Source: DASQPR01 sp963836775 (GTDB taxonomy: Bacteria > Actinomycetota > Actinomycetes > Mycobacteriales > Micromonosporaceae). Taken from it: DNA of 64,000 bases. The position numbers and the translations under genes are program-made. Position 1 is the stretch's first letter. The number at the start of each line of letters is the position of its first letter. Below, in pieces: positions 20,852 to 30,524 of the stretch. The stretch spans positions 372,001-436,000 of the forward strand of contig CAWIKR010000002.1 in NCBI GenBank assembly GCA_963836775.1. The letters are read 5' to 3'. Below the pieces are notes generated by a model, which was given only the letters and a program-made list of their open reading frames with translations, had not been told where the DNA came from and did no database searches.

Positions 20852-22329
20852 GATGATGCCCGGACGACGGCCGCGGAGATCATCTCGATCGGATCGGCGA
20901 TCAGATCCACGCCCTCGGTGCCCGTCACCTTCGCCCGCACCAGGTCACCCGGGCGTAGGGCGGCGAGGTCCGCGGACTCGTTGAGCGTGACCGAGCCGTC
21001 CACCTCGGGCGCCTGATGAGCGGCCCGGCCCTCGATGACTCCGTCGTCGACGGAATCGACCAGAACCTCGATGGTGGCGCCGATCCGGTCCTCGGCACGC
21101 TGGGCACACAGCTCATCGGCGAGCGCACTGAGTTGTGCGTACCGCTTCTTGATCGTGGCCGAACCGACCTTGCCGGTCATCCCGGCGGCCTCGGTGCCGT
21201 CCTCATCGCTGTAGTCGAACACGCCGATCGCGTCCAGCGCCGCTTCGTTCAGGAAACGCTCAAGCTCCAGGTAGTCGGCGCGGCTCTCGCCCGGGAACCC
21301 GACGATGAAGTTGCTGCGGGCGCCAAGCTCCGGCGCGAACGAGCGAGCCGTCGAGAGCAGGTCGAGGAAGCGTTCGGTGGAGCCGAAGCGGCGCATCCGG
21401 CGCAGCACCGGTTCGGACGAGTGCTGGAACGAGAGATCGAAATAGGCAGCGACGCCGGGCGTCGTGGCGATCGTCTCGATCAGGCCCGGCCGGGTCTCGG
21501 CCGGCTGCAGGTAGGACACCCGGACACGGACGATGCCGTCGATCGCGGCAAGCTGCGGCAGCAGCTTCTCCAGCAGCCGAGGGTCGCCGAGATCCTTGCC
21601 GTAGGACGTCGAATTTTCGCTGACCAGCACCAGCTCCCGCACTCCGTCGCCGGCCAGCCAGGTGGCCTCGGCGAGCAGGTCGTCCGGGCTGCGCGACACG
21701 AACGCGCCACGGAACGACGGGATGGCACAGAACGCGCAGCGGCGGTCGCAGCCGCTGGCCAGCTTGAGCGCGGCGACCGGGCCCTTGGTCAGCCGCTGCC
21801 GGAGGACCGCTCGCAGGTGAGCGGGCGTGGCGTCGTCGACGGTCATCTGAGCGTGCCCGGGCACCGAGACCCCGGCGGCGTGCCGCTGGACCGGCGTCAA
21901 CGGCAGCAGCTCGCGGCGGTCCCGCGGCGTGTGCGACTCGATCGTCCGGCCGTCGAGGATGGCATCGAGCCGGGCGCCCATGTCCGGGTAGTGGTCGAAG
22001 CCGAGCACCGCGGCGGCTTCCGGGAGGCTGTCGGCCAGCTCCCGGCCGTAGCGCTCGGCCATGCAGCCGGTCGCCACCACCTTGGCGCCGGTGCCGGACG
22101 CGGCGAGCAGCGTCTCGATCGAGTCCTGCTTGGCCTTCTCCACGAATCCGCAGGTGTTGACGAGCACCACGTCGGCATCCGAGCCGTCAGTGGTCACCCG
22201 CCAGCCATCGGCCGCCAGACGGGCGGCGAGCTCTTCGGAGTCCACCTCGTTGCGCGCGCAGCCGAGGGTGAGCAACGCCACGCGCTTGTGCGCGGGCGCA
22301 GCCGTCGAGCTGGGATTGGTGGATGGCAC
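20848..22329 (-). CDS. rimO: Ribosomal protein S12 methylthiotransferase
   Basis: A 493-residue radical-SAM enzyme that methylthiolates a conserved aspartate of ribosomal protein S12. The N-terminal MTTase domain has the three auxiliary-cluster cysteines C24, C60 and C89; the radical-SAM motif CDRRCAFC supplies C194, C198 and C201; a TRAM domain closes the protein (from about residue 425). RALLTLGCARNEVDSEEL-type wording near residue 17 and SFRGAFVSR favour RimO over MiaB. The frame begins about 14 residues before the conserved part (MPSTNPSSTAAPAHKRV). It is coupled to pgsA by a 4-bp overlap. Confidence 0.95.
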   Translation of the reverse strand: MPSTNPSSTAAPAHKRVALLTLGCARNEVDSEELAARLAADGWRVTTDGSDADVVLVNTCGFVEKAKQDSIETLLAASGTGAKVVATGCMAERYGRELADSLPEAAAVLGFDHYPDMGARLDAILDGRTIESHTPRDRRELLPLTPVQRHAAGVSVPGHAQMTVDDATPAHLRAVLRQRLTKGPVAALKLASGCDRRCAFCAIPSFRGAFVSRSPDDLLAEATWLAGDGVRELVLVSENSTSYGKDLGDPRLLEKLLPQLAAIDGIVRVRVSYLQPAETRPGLIETIATTPGVAAYFDLSFQHSSEPVLRRMRRFGSTERFLDLLSTARSFAPELGARSNFIVGFPGESRADYLELERFLNEAALDAIGVFDYSDEDGTEAAGMTGKVGSATIKKRYAQLSALADELCAQRAEDRIGATIEVLVDSVDDGVIEGRAAHQAPEVDGSVTLNESADLAALRPGDLVRAKVTGTEGVDLIADPIEMISAAVVRASS

Positions 22330-22480
22330 TCGTAGAGGGTACCTACCGGACGTGACGGTTCTGGCGCGCGCCGTCGTCGGATACCTGTCGGTGTGGTCTC
22401 ACGTGATCAACGCCACTCCCCGAGCCCGGCTCCGGCCGGCGCCCCACACCCGCTCTGGTTCGCCTCGCACCTCGTGTCTC

Positions 22481-22534
22481 CTGGATCTTGCGAAGTTGAC
22501 GTAACTATGACGACGCCGACGTCGCAAGATCCAG
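22481..22534. repeat. CTGGATC hairpin family, copy c
   Basis: The left arm CTGGATCTTGCGAAGTTG (22481-22498) pairs with CGACGTCGCAAGATCCAG (22517-22534) at 15 of 18 positions; the outer 12 bp pair perfectly. It lies in the 266-bp gap between ftsK and rimO, both on the minus strand, so it could act as the terminator of ftsK. The rest of the gap shows no gene. Confidence 0.75.
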
Positions 22535-22595
22535 AGGGTGCGGCGGCGCGACGGTGCGCGGGCGGGAGGGTGCGGCAGGGCCGGCCTGAGAGGGC

Positions 22596-25169
22596 CTACT
22601 CGTCGGCGGAGCCGCGCAGGTTGTCCAGCACCTCGGCGAGTTCGTCGGCCTTGATCAGCACGTCCCGGGCCTTGGAGCCCTCGGACGGTCCGACGATGCC
22701 GCGAGTCTCCATCAGGTCCATCAGCCGGCCCGCCTTGGCGAACCCGACCCGCAGCTTGCGCTGGAGCATCGATGTTGAGCCGAATTGTGACGTGACCACC
22801 AGCTCGACCGCCTGCAGCAGCAGGTCGAGATCGTCACCGATGTCCTCGTCCGGCTTCTTCCTCTGGTTGTCGGCGGCGACGGTCAGCACGTCGGACCGGA
22901 ACTCCGGCTCTCGCTGATTCCTGCAGAACTTGACCATGTCGCTGATCTCCGACTCGGTCACCCAGGCGCCCTGCAGCCGGATCGGCTTGGACGCGCCCAT
23001 CGGCAGGAACAGCGCGTCGCCCCGGCCGATCAGCTTCTCGGCACCCGGCTGGTCGAGGATCACCCGGGAGTCGGCGAGCGACGACGTGGCGAACGCCAGC
23101 CGCGACGGCACGTTCGCCTTGATCAGACCGGTCACCACGTCCACGCTCGGCCGCTGGGTGGCCAGCACCAGGTGAATGCCGGCGGCGCGGGCCAGCTGCG
23201 TGATCCGGACGATCGCGTCCTCGACATCGCGGGGCGCGACCATCATCAGGTCGGCGAGCTCGTCGACCACGACGATCAAATATGGGTACGGACGGATCAC
23301 CCGCTCGCTGCCGGGAAGCGGCTTGATCGCCCCGGAGCGGACCTTGCGGTTGTAGTCGTCGATGTGGCGTACGCCGGCGGCCGCCAGGTCGTCATAGCGC
23401 ATGTCCATCTCACGGACCACCCACTCGAGCGCATCAGCGGCCTTCTTGGGGTTCGTGACGATGGGCGTGACCAGGTGCGGGATGCCTTCGTAGGAAGTCA
23501 GCTCGACACGTTTCGGGTCGACCAGCAGCAGCCGCACCTCATCCGGCGTGGCCCGCGCCAGCAACGACACGAGCAGCGAGTTGAGGCATGACGACTTGCC
23601 GGCGCCGGTGGCACCAGCGATCAGGATGTGCGGCATCTTGGCCAGGTTGGCCACCACATAGCCGCCTTCGATGTCCTTGCCCAGCGCCACGGTCAGTGGA
23701 TGATGATCGGACGACGCCGTCCGGGATCGCAGCACGTCGCCGAGCGCGACGTTTTCCCGATCGCTGTTGGGCACCTCGATGCCGACCGCGCTCTTGCCCG
23801 GGATCGGGCTGATGATCCGCACGTCCGGTGACTTCACCGAGTAGGCGATGTTGCGGGACAGCGCGGTGATCCGCTCCACCTTGACCGCCGGGCCGAGCTC
23901 GATTTCATATCGCGTGACGGTCGGGCCGCGGGTGAACCCGGTGACCGCGGCATCCACCTCGAACTGCTCGAAGACGCCCTGCAACGCCGCGATGACCTCG
24001 TCGTTCGCCTTGCTTCGTGCCTTCGGCGCCTCGCCCGCGCCGAGCATGTTCGGCGACGGCAGCTTGTAGTCCGGGTCGGTGAGCGCCAGTTGCTCGGCCC
24101 GGGTCGGCATCGGTGAATGCACCGGCGCGGCCGGTGGCTTGCGCAGCCGGGACGATGCCCGCGGGAGCGCCACGGTGTCGTGGGCCACCTCCCGTTCCGG
24201 CTCCGGACTGAGGTCGACCACATCGGCCGTGTTCGGTGACAGGGCGCCCTGTCGGCGCCGGACCCCGCCACCGCGGCGCAGCGGCATCGGCGGCAACGCC
24301 AGATCGTCATCGTCGATCTCGACGGTCTCGTCCTCGGCCGTCGCCGACCGGCCCAGGAACAGGTTTTTCAGCTGGCGGATCCGGTGCGGAATCCGGTTGA
24401 TCGGGGTGGCCGTGATGACCAGGAGCCCGAAGATCGACAGCATCACCAGAACCGGCACCGCGACCAGCGAGCTGACCGCGTGCGCCAGCGCCGAGCCGGA
24501 CAGCCGGCCCAGCATCCCGCCCTCGATCCTCGGGTCGGCGTGCCGGCCGCTGCCGCGCATCTGCACGTTGATGAGGCCACTGACGCCGATCAGGATGGCG
24601 GTCCAGCCGACCACGCCACGGCCGCGGTGCTCCTCGCTGTCCTCGGTCTGCACCCGCATCAAGCGGTAGGCGCCGAGGCCGAAGATGACCGGGAGAACGA
24701 TCGCCGCGCTGCCGAACAGGAACCGGCCGGCGGTGTTGACGGCAGTGCCGACCACGCCGCCGGATCGGAACCAGATGGCGACCGTCAGCAGCAACGCGGC
24801 CGCGAATGCGAGCAGGCCGGCGCCGTCCCGGCGGTGTTCCGGGTCGAGGTCGCGGGCGGTGGCGGCCTGGCGGCCGGCGACTCGCACGAGCCAACCGATC
24901 GAGTGCGCGAGCGCCATCCAGAGCCCGACCAGAATCTTTCCGAGCACGTCCAGCGGGCCTAGGCCGGCGCCGGTGCGGCGGCGGCGGGCGGTGCTGCGGC
25001 GAGCCGGTCGGCGCGCCGGCCACGGCTCGCGGATGCCAGAGGCACGGCCATTCAGCGGCACTCGGGTGCGGGTGGAGGTCGACGTGCGGGAAGCCGAACG
25101 ACCCGACGACGCTGTCCGGCCGGAGCTGGAGGCAGCGCGTCGGCCGGTCGAAGAGGCACGGCCCGCCAT
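22596..25169 (-). CDS. ftsK: FtsK/SpoIIIE family DNA translocase
   Basis: An 857-residue septal DNA pump. A basic serine/arginine-rich N-terminus is followed by four hydrophobic segments (about residues 80-250), an acidic/proline linker and the motor. Walker A is GATGAGKSS, Walker B VVVDELADLMM, and the C-terminal gamma winged helix (TSMLQRKLRVGFAKAGRLMD) reads KOPS-like polarity sequences. It moves DNA through the division or sporulation septum. I place the start at the ATG at 25169 (MAGRASSTG); AAGG lies immediately before it, closer than ideal, and an upstream start at 25223 cannot be excluded. The window order rimO-ftsK is conserved in actinobacteria. Confidence 0.94.
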   Translation of the reverse strand: MAGRASSTGRRAASSSGRTASSGRSASRTSTSTRTRVPLNGRASGIREPWPARRPARRSTARRRRTGAGLGPLDVLGKILVGLWMALAHSIGWLVRVAGRQAATARDLDPEHRRDGAGLLAFAAALLLTVAIWFRSGGVVGTAVNTAGRFLFGSAAIVLPVIFGLGAYRLMRVQTEDSEEHRGRGVVGWTAILIGVSGLINVQMRGSGRHADPRIEGGMLGRLSGSALAHAVSSLVAVPVLVMLSIFGLLVITATPINRIPHRIRQLKNLFLGRSATAEDETVEIDDDDLALPPMPLRRGGGVRRRQGALSPNTADVVDLSPEPEREVAHDTVALPRASSRLRKPPAAPVHSPMPTRAEQLALTDPDYKLPSPNMLGAGEAPKARSKANDEVIAALQGVFEQFEVDAAVTGFTRGPTVTRYEIELGPAVKVERITALSRNIAYSVKSPDVRIISPIPGKSAVGIEVPNSDRENVALGDVLRSRTASSDHHPLTVALGKDIEGGYVVANLAKMPHILIAGATGAGKSSCLNSLLVSLLARATPDEVRLLLVDPKRVELTSYEGIPHLVTPIVTNPKKAADALEWVVREMDMRYDDLAAAGVRHIDDYNRKVRSGAIKPLPGSERVIRPYPYLIVVVDELADLMMVAPRDVEDAIVRITQLARAAGIHLVLATQRPSVDVVTGLIKANVPSRLAFATSSLADSRVILDQPGAEKLIGRGDALFLPMGASKPIRLQGAWVTESEISDMVKFCRNQREPEFRSDVLTVAADNQRKKPDEDIGDDLDLLLQAVELVVTSQFGSTSMLQRKLRVGFAKAGRLMDLMETRGIVGPSEGSKARDVLIKADELAEVLDNLRGSADE

Positions 25170-25245
25170 CCTTCTCACGGTAGTGGTCTGGACCCAGTTC
25201 AACCGCGCGGCGCGCCGGAGCACCCACGAGGTACGCGAACAATGA

Positions 25246-25671
25246 TCACGTACGCTCGGCCGGCTGCTCCAACGGCGTGACGGCGGACCGTGCCGAGGCC
25301 ACCGGTGCGCTCGCCGACCGGCGCCGCCACCGCACCAGGAACACCGTCCACGATGTCAACACCATCAGCGCGACCAGGGTCTGGACGTAAGGCGTCAGCC
25401 GGGACGGATACCACACGTTCTCGATGTAGCGGTCGATGAAACCTTCCGGGTAGGGCCGCAGGCCGGCCTGCCGCCGCGCCCAATTCTCCGACCAGGTCAG
25501 CGGGCACACGATGGTGGGGACACTGACGATCAGGATGCCCCAGATGCTCATCGCGACATGCGTGACGATCGTCTTCGGCCACTTCAGTGCCAGGAACCCG
25601 CCGACGACCAGATATCCGATAGCCAGGAAATGAATCGCGATGATCGCGTACATAAGCACCCGGAATGCCAT
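25246..25671 (-). CDS. DUF2784 family membrane protein
   Basis: A 141-residue membrane protein with four hydrophobic segments. Family marks are AIIAIHFLAIGYLVVGGFLALKW-like text near the start (AIHFLAIGYLVVGGF), VCPLTWSENWARRQAGLRPY and GFIDRYIENVWYPS, matching DUF2784. Function is unknown. It is transcribed toward ftsK, whose chosen start is 76 bp beyond its stop, and may share a transcript with it. Confidence 0.85.
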   Translation of the reverse strand: MAFRVLMYAIIAIHFLAIGYLVVGGFLALKWPKTIVTHVAMSIWGILIVSVPTIVCPLTWSENWARRQAGLRPYPEGFIDRYIENVWYPSRLTPYVQTLVALMVLTSWTVFLVRWRRRSASAPVASARSAVTPLEQPAERT

Positions 25672-25852
25672 GTCCTCAGGTTACGACGCGATCGGCAGAA
25701 TCCGATCGGGTTGACCGGCCCGGGCGTGCCAGACCCGGCGGCCCGGCGCGCGCGAACGACGAGACCCGAACCGCGGCATCCGCCGGCGCGGATCCGGCGG
25801 CGACCGTTCGGGCGCCCCGGATCAGCACGTACGCCCACGAAACCGGCCCGGC

Positions 25853-25907
25853 GGCTGAGCGGCGGCTGAGCGGCGGTCTGGTGGCTGAGTCCGGCCGGGT
25901 GGCTGAG
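25853..25907. repeat. Four spaced GGCTGAG direct repeats
   Basis: GGCTGAG occurs at 25853, 25864, 25883 and 25901, embedded in GGCTGAGCGGC or GGTGGCTGAGT units. On the minus strand this is CTCAGCC repeated just beyond the ABC-transporter stop. It is within the 236-bp gap before the DUF2784 gene, in which I see no other feature. It may be a simple tandem duplication or a decayed extension of the coding region. Confidence 0.55.
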
Positions 25908-27683
25908 TCAGGCCGCCTGTGCCAGATGCAACCGGGCATAGCGGCCGCCCGCCGCGAGCAGTTCGTCGTGCGTGCCGACTTCGGCGATCGAACCGCCGGT
26001 GAGCACCACCACCCGATCGGCGTCGCGGATGGTGGACAGCCGGTGTGCCACCACGAATGTGGTGCGCCCGCGCATCAGCCGGGACAGCGCCAACTGGATC
26101 TGCGCCTCGGACTCACTGTCCAGCGCCGATGTCGCCTCATCCAGCAACAGCACGCGGGGATCGCGGATCAGCGCCCGGGCGATCGCCAGCCGCTGCCGCT
26201 GGCCGCCGGACAATCGGCTGCCCCGATCCCCGACGGTGGTGTCCCACCCGTAGGGCAGCGCCGTCACGAAGTCGTACGCGTTCGCGTCTCGCAGCGCCTG
26301 CTCCACCGTGGCCGGGTCGACGTCGTGCAGCCCGTAGGAGACGTTCTCGAAGACCGTGCCGTCGAACAGCAGCGACTCCTGCGGCACCACCGACACGAAC
26401 CGCCGGTAGGTGCGCAGATCGACGTCGTCCATCGGCACGCCGTCCAGGCGGATCTGCCCGGAGGCCGGCCGGATGAACCCGAGCAGCAGGTTCAGCATGG
26501 TGGACTTGCCGGCGCCGGACGGGCCGACGAAGGCAATCGTCTCGCCGGGGCGTACCGCCAGATCGATGTCCTGCACCGCGGGCCGATCCGCGCCCGCGAA
26601 GCTGAAGCTGACGCGGTCGATGTCGATCCGGCCACCCACCTCGGCCACCGCGACCTTGCCTTCGTTGTGTTCGATGTCCGGCTCCTGCATCACCTCGCCG
26701 ATCGAGCGCACCGACTCCAGGCCCTTGGTGATGATCGGCGCCAGACCGAACAGTGTCGCGGCCGCCGACGTCAGCAGAGCGAAGTAGCTGCACAGCAGGA
26801 CCACGTCGCCGGGTGTCACGGCGAACGTGCCGGTGTAGGCCACGAACGCGGCGCCGACCAGGCACACCGCCCCAAGCATCTGGTAGGTGACCCAAGAGAA
26901 GGCGCCGAGCCGGCCGTTGAGCATGTCCAGCGCGAAGCCGGCGTTGCCGACCTCCTCGACGGTGCCCCGCATCCGCCGCACCGCGGCCTGCTCCAGCCCG
27001 TGGGCGCGAGTGATCGGCATCAGATGAGCCATCTCGTTGACGTGCGCGTTCAGCCGCTCGATCCGGTGCCGGAACGCTTCGTTGCGAGTCGCCGAGCGCT
27101 TCCGGACGGCCGCGATCAGCACCGCGGTGAACGGCACCACCAGGATGAACAGCGGCACGAATTGCGGCACCCGGAGACCGGTCAGGATCAGCGCGCCGAG
27201 CAGCACGAACACCGCCGAGGTGCCGGCCTGGCCGACCTGCTGCAGCATCTGCTCGACGTTTTCCACGTCGCGCACCACCTTGGTCTGCAGCAGGCTGCCG
27301 CCGACCCGGCTGTGGAATCCGATCGAAAGCCGCTGCAGGTGAGCGGTGAGCCCACTGCGCAGGTCGATGCCGAGGTGCCGGATGATCCGGCTGGACAGCC
27401 GGACCCACAGGACATGTGTCGGAATGTTCTGCAGCAGCACGATGGCGAGTAGCACCGCGTTGATCCACAGGTAACGGATCGGCTTGTGGGACACCACGAC
27501 ATCGATCACGTTGGCGGTGAGCACCGGCAGCAGCCAGGTCGGGCTGTCCTTGACGACGAACGTCGCGACCGCGCCGAGGACCCGCCACCGAGCCGGACGC
27601 AACAGCCGGAACACCGCCCGCACCAGATGAGCTGCGTCGACGGTCAGATCTGCGGAATTGGTTGGCACACCCTGCCTGGACAC
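25908..27683 (-). CDS. ABC transporter, fused permease and ATPase (exporter type)
   Basis: A 591-residue half-transporter. The six-helix membrane domain occupies about 25-330 and the ATPase the rest: Walker A GPSGAGKST, Q-loop VVPQESLLFDGT, signature LSGGQRQRLAIARAL, Walker B VLLLDEATSALDS and the H-loop VVAHRLSTI are all intact. It would function as a homodimer that exports lipids, drugs or peptides; substrate is not predictable. The start is a GTG at 27683; another GTG at 27668 is nearly as good. It diverges from pepN across 282 bp in which I see no further gene. Confidence 0.94.
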   Translation of the reverse strand: MSRQGVPTNSADLTVDAAHLVRAVFRLLRPARWRVLGAVATFVVKDSPTWLLPVLTANVIDVVVSHKPIRYLWINAVLLAIVLLQNIPTHVLWVRLSSRIIRHLGIDLRSGLTAHLQRLSIGFHSRVGGSLLQTKVVRDVENVEQMLQQVGQAGTSAVFVLLGALILTGLRVPQFVPLFILVVPFTAVLIAAVRKRSATRNEAFRHRIERLNAHVNEMAHLMPITRAHGLEQAAVRRMRGTVEEVGNAGFALDMLNGRLGAFSWVTYQMLGAVCLVGAAFVAYTGTFAVTPGDVVLLCSYFALLTSAAATLFGLAPIITKGLESVRSIGEVMQEPDIEHNEGKVAVAEVGGRIDIDRVSFSFAGADRPAVQDIDLAVRPGETIAFVGPSGAGKSTMLNLLLGFIRPASGQIRLDGVPMDDVDLRTYRRFVSVVPQESLLFDGTVFENVSYGLHDVDPATVEQALRDANAYDFVTALPYGWDTTVGDRGSRLSGGQRQRLAIARALIRDPRVLLLDEATSALDSESEAQIQLALSRLMRGRTTFVVAHRLSTIRDADRVVVLTGGSIAEVGTHDELLAAGGRYARLHLAQAA

Positions 27684-27965
27684 GCTGCAGCCCCAGAGAC
27701 TCGAGCCGGATACGGGAGAAGCCGGCTCATCGTCGAGGCGGACCAGCTAACCCTATGCCCCCGCCCGCGGTCCTTACATCCGGTGTCCGAGGGGCGCCGG
27801 ACCACCGAGCCGACGCGCCGGACCGCCGGACCGATGCGGTGGACCGGCGCTGCGAACCCGTCTCGGGCTCCGCCGCGATCCCTTATCGGGCTGCGCTCGA
27901 GACCGGATCGGCTCAGTCCACGGACCGGCGGGACTCAATCGGTGCCGGGCCGTTAGCGTTAGGGA

Positions 27966-30521
27966 ATGCCGGGAACGAATCTGACGCGCGACGAGGCGCG
28001 GCGCCGCAGCGAACTGGTGACTATCTCCGCGTACGAAATCGATCTTGATTTTCGAGTCGATCCCGCCGGCGCCGACACGTTCCGCTCGGATACGACGATT
28101 CATTTCACCGCCACCGAGCCCGGCGCATCCACCTTCCTGGACCTGGTCGCGCCGTATGTCGACGCGGTCACGCTGAACGGCCGGAGACTCGACCCCGACC
28201 AGGTCTATCGCGACCATCGCATCACCCTCGACGACCTGGCCGCGGAGAACACGGTCCGGGTGATCGCCGATTGCGCCTACTCCAACACCGGCCAGGGCCT
28301 GCACCGCAGCATCGACCCGGTGGACCAGCGGATCTACCTCTATACCCACTTCGAGCCGCCGGACGCGCGCCGGATGTTCGCGAATTTCGAGCAACCGGAT
28401 CTCAAGGCGACGTTCCAGTTCATGGTCACCGCTCCGATGGACTGGGAGGTGTTCTCCAACTCCCTCACGCCGGAGCCGTTCGACTCCGACTACAACCTCC
28501 GGACCTGGCGGTTCGAGCCGACGCCGCGGATGTCGACCTACATCACCGCGATCTGCGCCGGGCAATACCACGTCGAGCGAGACCGGCACACCACGCCGGA
28601 TGGCCAGGTCATCCCGATGGCGGTGGCCTGCCGGGCCTCGATGGCGCCGTATCTTGACGCGGCCCAGTCGGTGGAGACGATCAAGCGCGGCATGGACTTC
28701 TTCATCGAGAAATTCGGGTACGCCTACCCGTTCGCCAAGTACGACCAGATCTTCGTTCCGGAATACAACATCGGCGCGATGGAGAACGTCGGATGTGTCA
28801 CGGTCAACGAGTCCTACCTGCACCGATCCAAGGCGACCGACGCCGAATACCAGCGCCGCAACGAGACCCTGCTGCACGAGCTTTCGCACATGTGGTTCGG
28901 CGACCTGGTGACGATGCGGTGGTGGGATGACACCTGGCTGAAGGAGTCGTTCGCGACCTACATGGGCACGCTGGCCACGGCCGAGGTGACCCGGTGGACC
29001 GACGCCTGGACCACCTTCGCCAACTCCGACAAGGCCTGGGCACTGCGCCAGGATCAGCTGCCGTCGACACACCCGATCGTCGCCGACATCGCCGCGCTCG
29101 ACGACGTCGCCGCCAACTTCGACGGGATCACCTACTCCAAGGGCGCCTCGGTGCTCAAGCAGCTGGTCGCCTACGTCGGCGCCGACGAGTTCTTCGCCGG
29201 CCTCCGGCAATACTTCGACGAGCACGCATTCGGCAACACCGCGCTGGTGGACCTGCTCAACGCGCTGGAGAAGACCTCCGGCCGGGACCTGTCCAGCTGG
29301 TCCTACGACTGGCTGCAGACCTCCGGCCCGAACACCCTCCGGGCCGAAATCCACGGCAGCACGCTGACCATCCACCAGGAGACGGTTCCGCTGCGGCCGC
29401 ACCGGATCGCGGTCGGGCTCTACGCACTGCAGGACCGCCGCCTGGTGCGTACGCACCGATCCGAACTCGACGTCGTCGGCGCCATGACCGGCGCCGAGAT
29501 CCCCGGCCTCGGCACCGCCGATCTGGTGCTGCTTAACGACGACGACCTGACCTACGCGAAGATCCGATTCGACGATCTGTCCCTGGCCACCCTGCGTGAG
29601 GTGGGCATCGGCGCGTTCACCGAGTCGCTGCCGCGGGCGCTGTGCTGGCTGGCGGTCTGGGACATGACCCGGACCGCGGAGCTGCCGGCTCGCGACTACA
29701 TCGAGCTGGCGCTCCGGTCGCTGCCCGGCGAGGCCGACATCGGGCTGCTGACCGCCGTGCATCAGAACCTGGTGACCGCTCTCAACCACTACGTCGCACC
29801 GGCCGCCCGGACCCAGGCGCGCGAGCAGGTGACCGCGTTCGCCCGACACCATCTGATGTGGGCCACGCCGGGCGGTGACGCGCAGCTGGCGTGGGCGCGC
29901 CTGGTGATCCGGCTGGCCGGATCGGACGACGATCTGGACTTCCTTGCCGGGCTGCGGGACGGCTCGACCACGGTCGACGGGCTGGCCATCGACAACGACC
30001 TGCGCTGGCGGCTGGTGACCGCGCTGGCCGCGGCCGGCCGGGTCGGCGGCGACGAGATCGGCGTCGAGCTGTCCGCCGACCAGACCACGTCCGGCAAGGA
30101 GAGTGCCGCGGCTGCCCTGGCCGCCCGGCCCACCGCTGAAGCAAAGGCCGAGGCCTGGGAACTCGCGGTGAATCAGACCGACCTGCCCAACGGCGTCCTG
30201 GAGGCGACCATCGGCTACCGGCGGGCCTACGGCGGATTCGCCCAGCCGGGCCAGCAGGACCTGGTCCGGCCGTACCTGGACCGGTATTTCGCCGCGCTCG
30301 AAGGCGTCTGGCAGACCCGGCCGCCGGAGATCGCGTCCCGGATCACCACGGCGCTCTACCCGCATCTGCTCGCCTCCGACGACACCCTCGCCCGCACCGA
30401 CGCCTATCTCGAAGCCGCGTCGGCGGCTCCGGTGGTGCAGCGGATCCTCAGCGAGGCCCGGGACGACATGCAGCGGGCACTGCGCGCACAGGCGTTGGAC
30501 GCGTCGCTTCCGTCGGACTAA
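27966..30521 (+). CDS. pepN: Aminopeptidase N (M1 family)
   Basis: An 851-residue cytosolic zinc aminopeptidase of typical actinobacterial length. The substrate-recognition motif GAMEN is at 270-274 and the zinc site HELSH is at 304-308 with the third ligand E327 in WLKESFA. The family more often has HELAH and WLNEGFA, so these are mild variants with every ligand kept. The C-terminal helical domain (ERAP1-like) fills residues about 520-850. The ATG at 27966 is used. The tandem GNAT gene begins 3 bp downstream and is probably co-transcribed. Confidence 0.96.
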   Translation: MPGTNLTRDEARRRSELVTISAYEIDLDFRVDPAGADTFRSDTTIHFTATEPGASTFLDLVAPYVDAVTLNGRRLDPDQVYRDHRITLDDLAAENTVRVIADCAYSNTGQGLHRSIDPVDQRIYLYTHFEPPDARRMFANFEQPDLKATFQFMVTAPMDWEVFSNSLTPEPFDSDYNLRTWRFEPTPRMSTYITAICAGQYHVERDRHTTPDGQVIPMAVACRASMAPYLDAAQSVETIKRGMDFFIEKFGYAYPFAKYDQIFVPEYNIGAMENVGCVTVNESYLHRSKATDAEYQRRNETLLHELSHMWFGDLVTMRWWDDTWLKESFATYMGTLATAEVTRWTDAWTTFANSDKAWALRQDQLPSTHPIVADIAALDDVAANFDGITYSKGASVLKQLVAYVGADEFFAGLRQYFDEHAFGNTALVDLLNALEKTSGRDLSSWSYDWLQTSGPNTLRAEIHGSTLTIHQETVPLRPHRIAVGLYALQDRRLVRTHRSELDVVGAMTGAEIPGLGTADLVLLNDDDLTYAKIRFDDLSLATLREVGIGAFTESLPRALCWLAVWDMTRTAELPARDYIELALRSLPGEADIGLLTAVHQNLVTALNHYVAPAARTQAREQVTAFARHHLMWATPGGDAQLAWARLVIRLAGSDDDLDFLAGLRDGSTTVDGLAIDNDLRWRLVTALAAAGRVGGDEIGVELSADQTTSGKESAAAALAARPTAEAKAEAWELAVNQTDLPNGVLEATIGYRRAYGGFAQPGQQDLVRPYLDRYFAALEGVWQTRPPEIASRITTALYPHLLASDDTLARTDAYLEAASAAPVVQRILSEARDDMQRALRAQALDASLPSD

Positions 30522-30524
30522 ACG

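Noticed and set aside
27774..30365. A very long open frame antisense to aminopeptidase N
   Set aside because: It is a mirror of the GC-rich codon pattern of pepN. Its translation is Gly/Arg/Val-rich with no domain, while pepN in the other strand has all its motifs.
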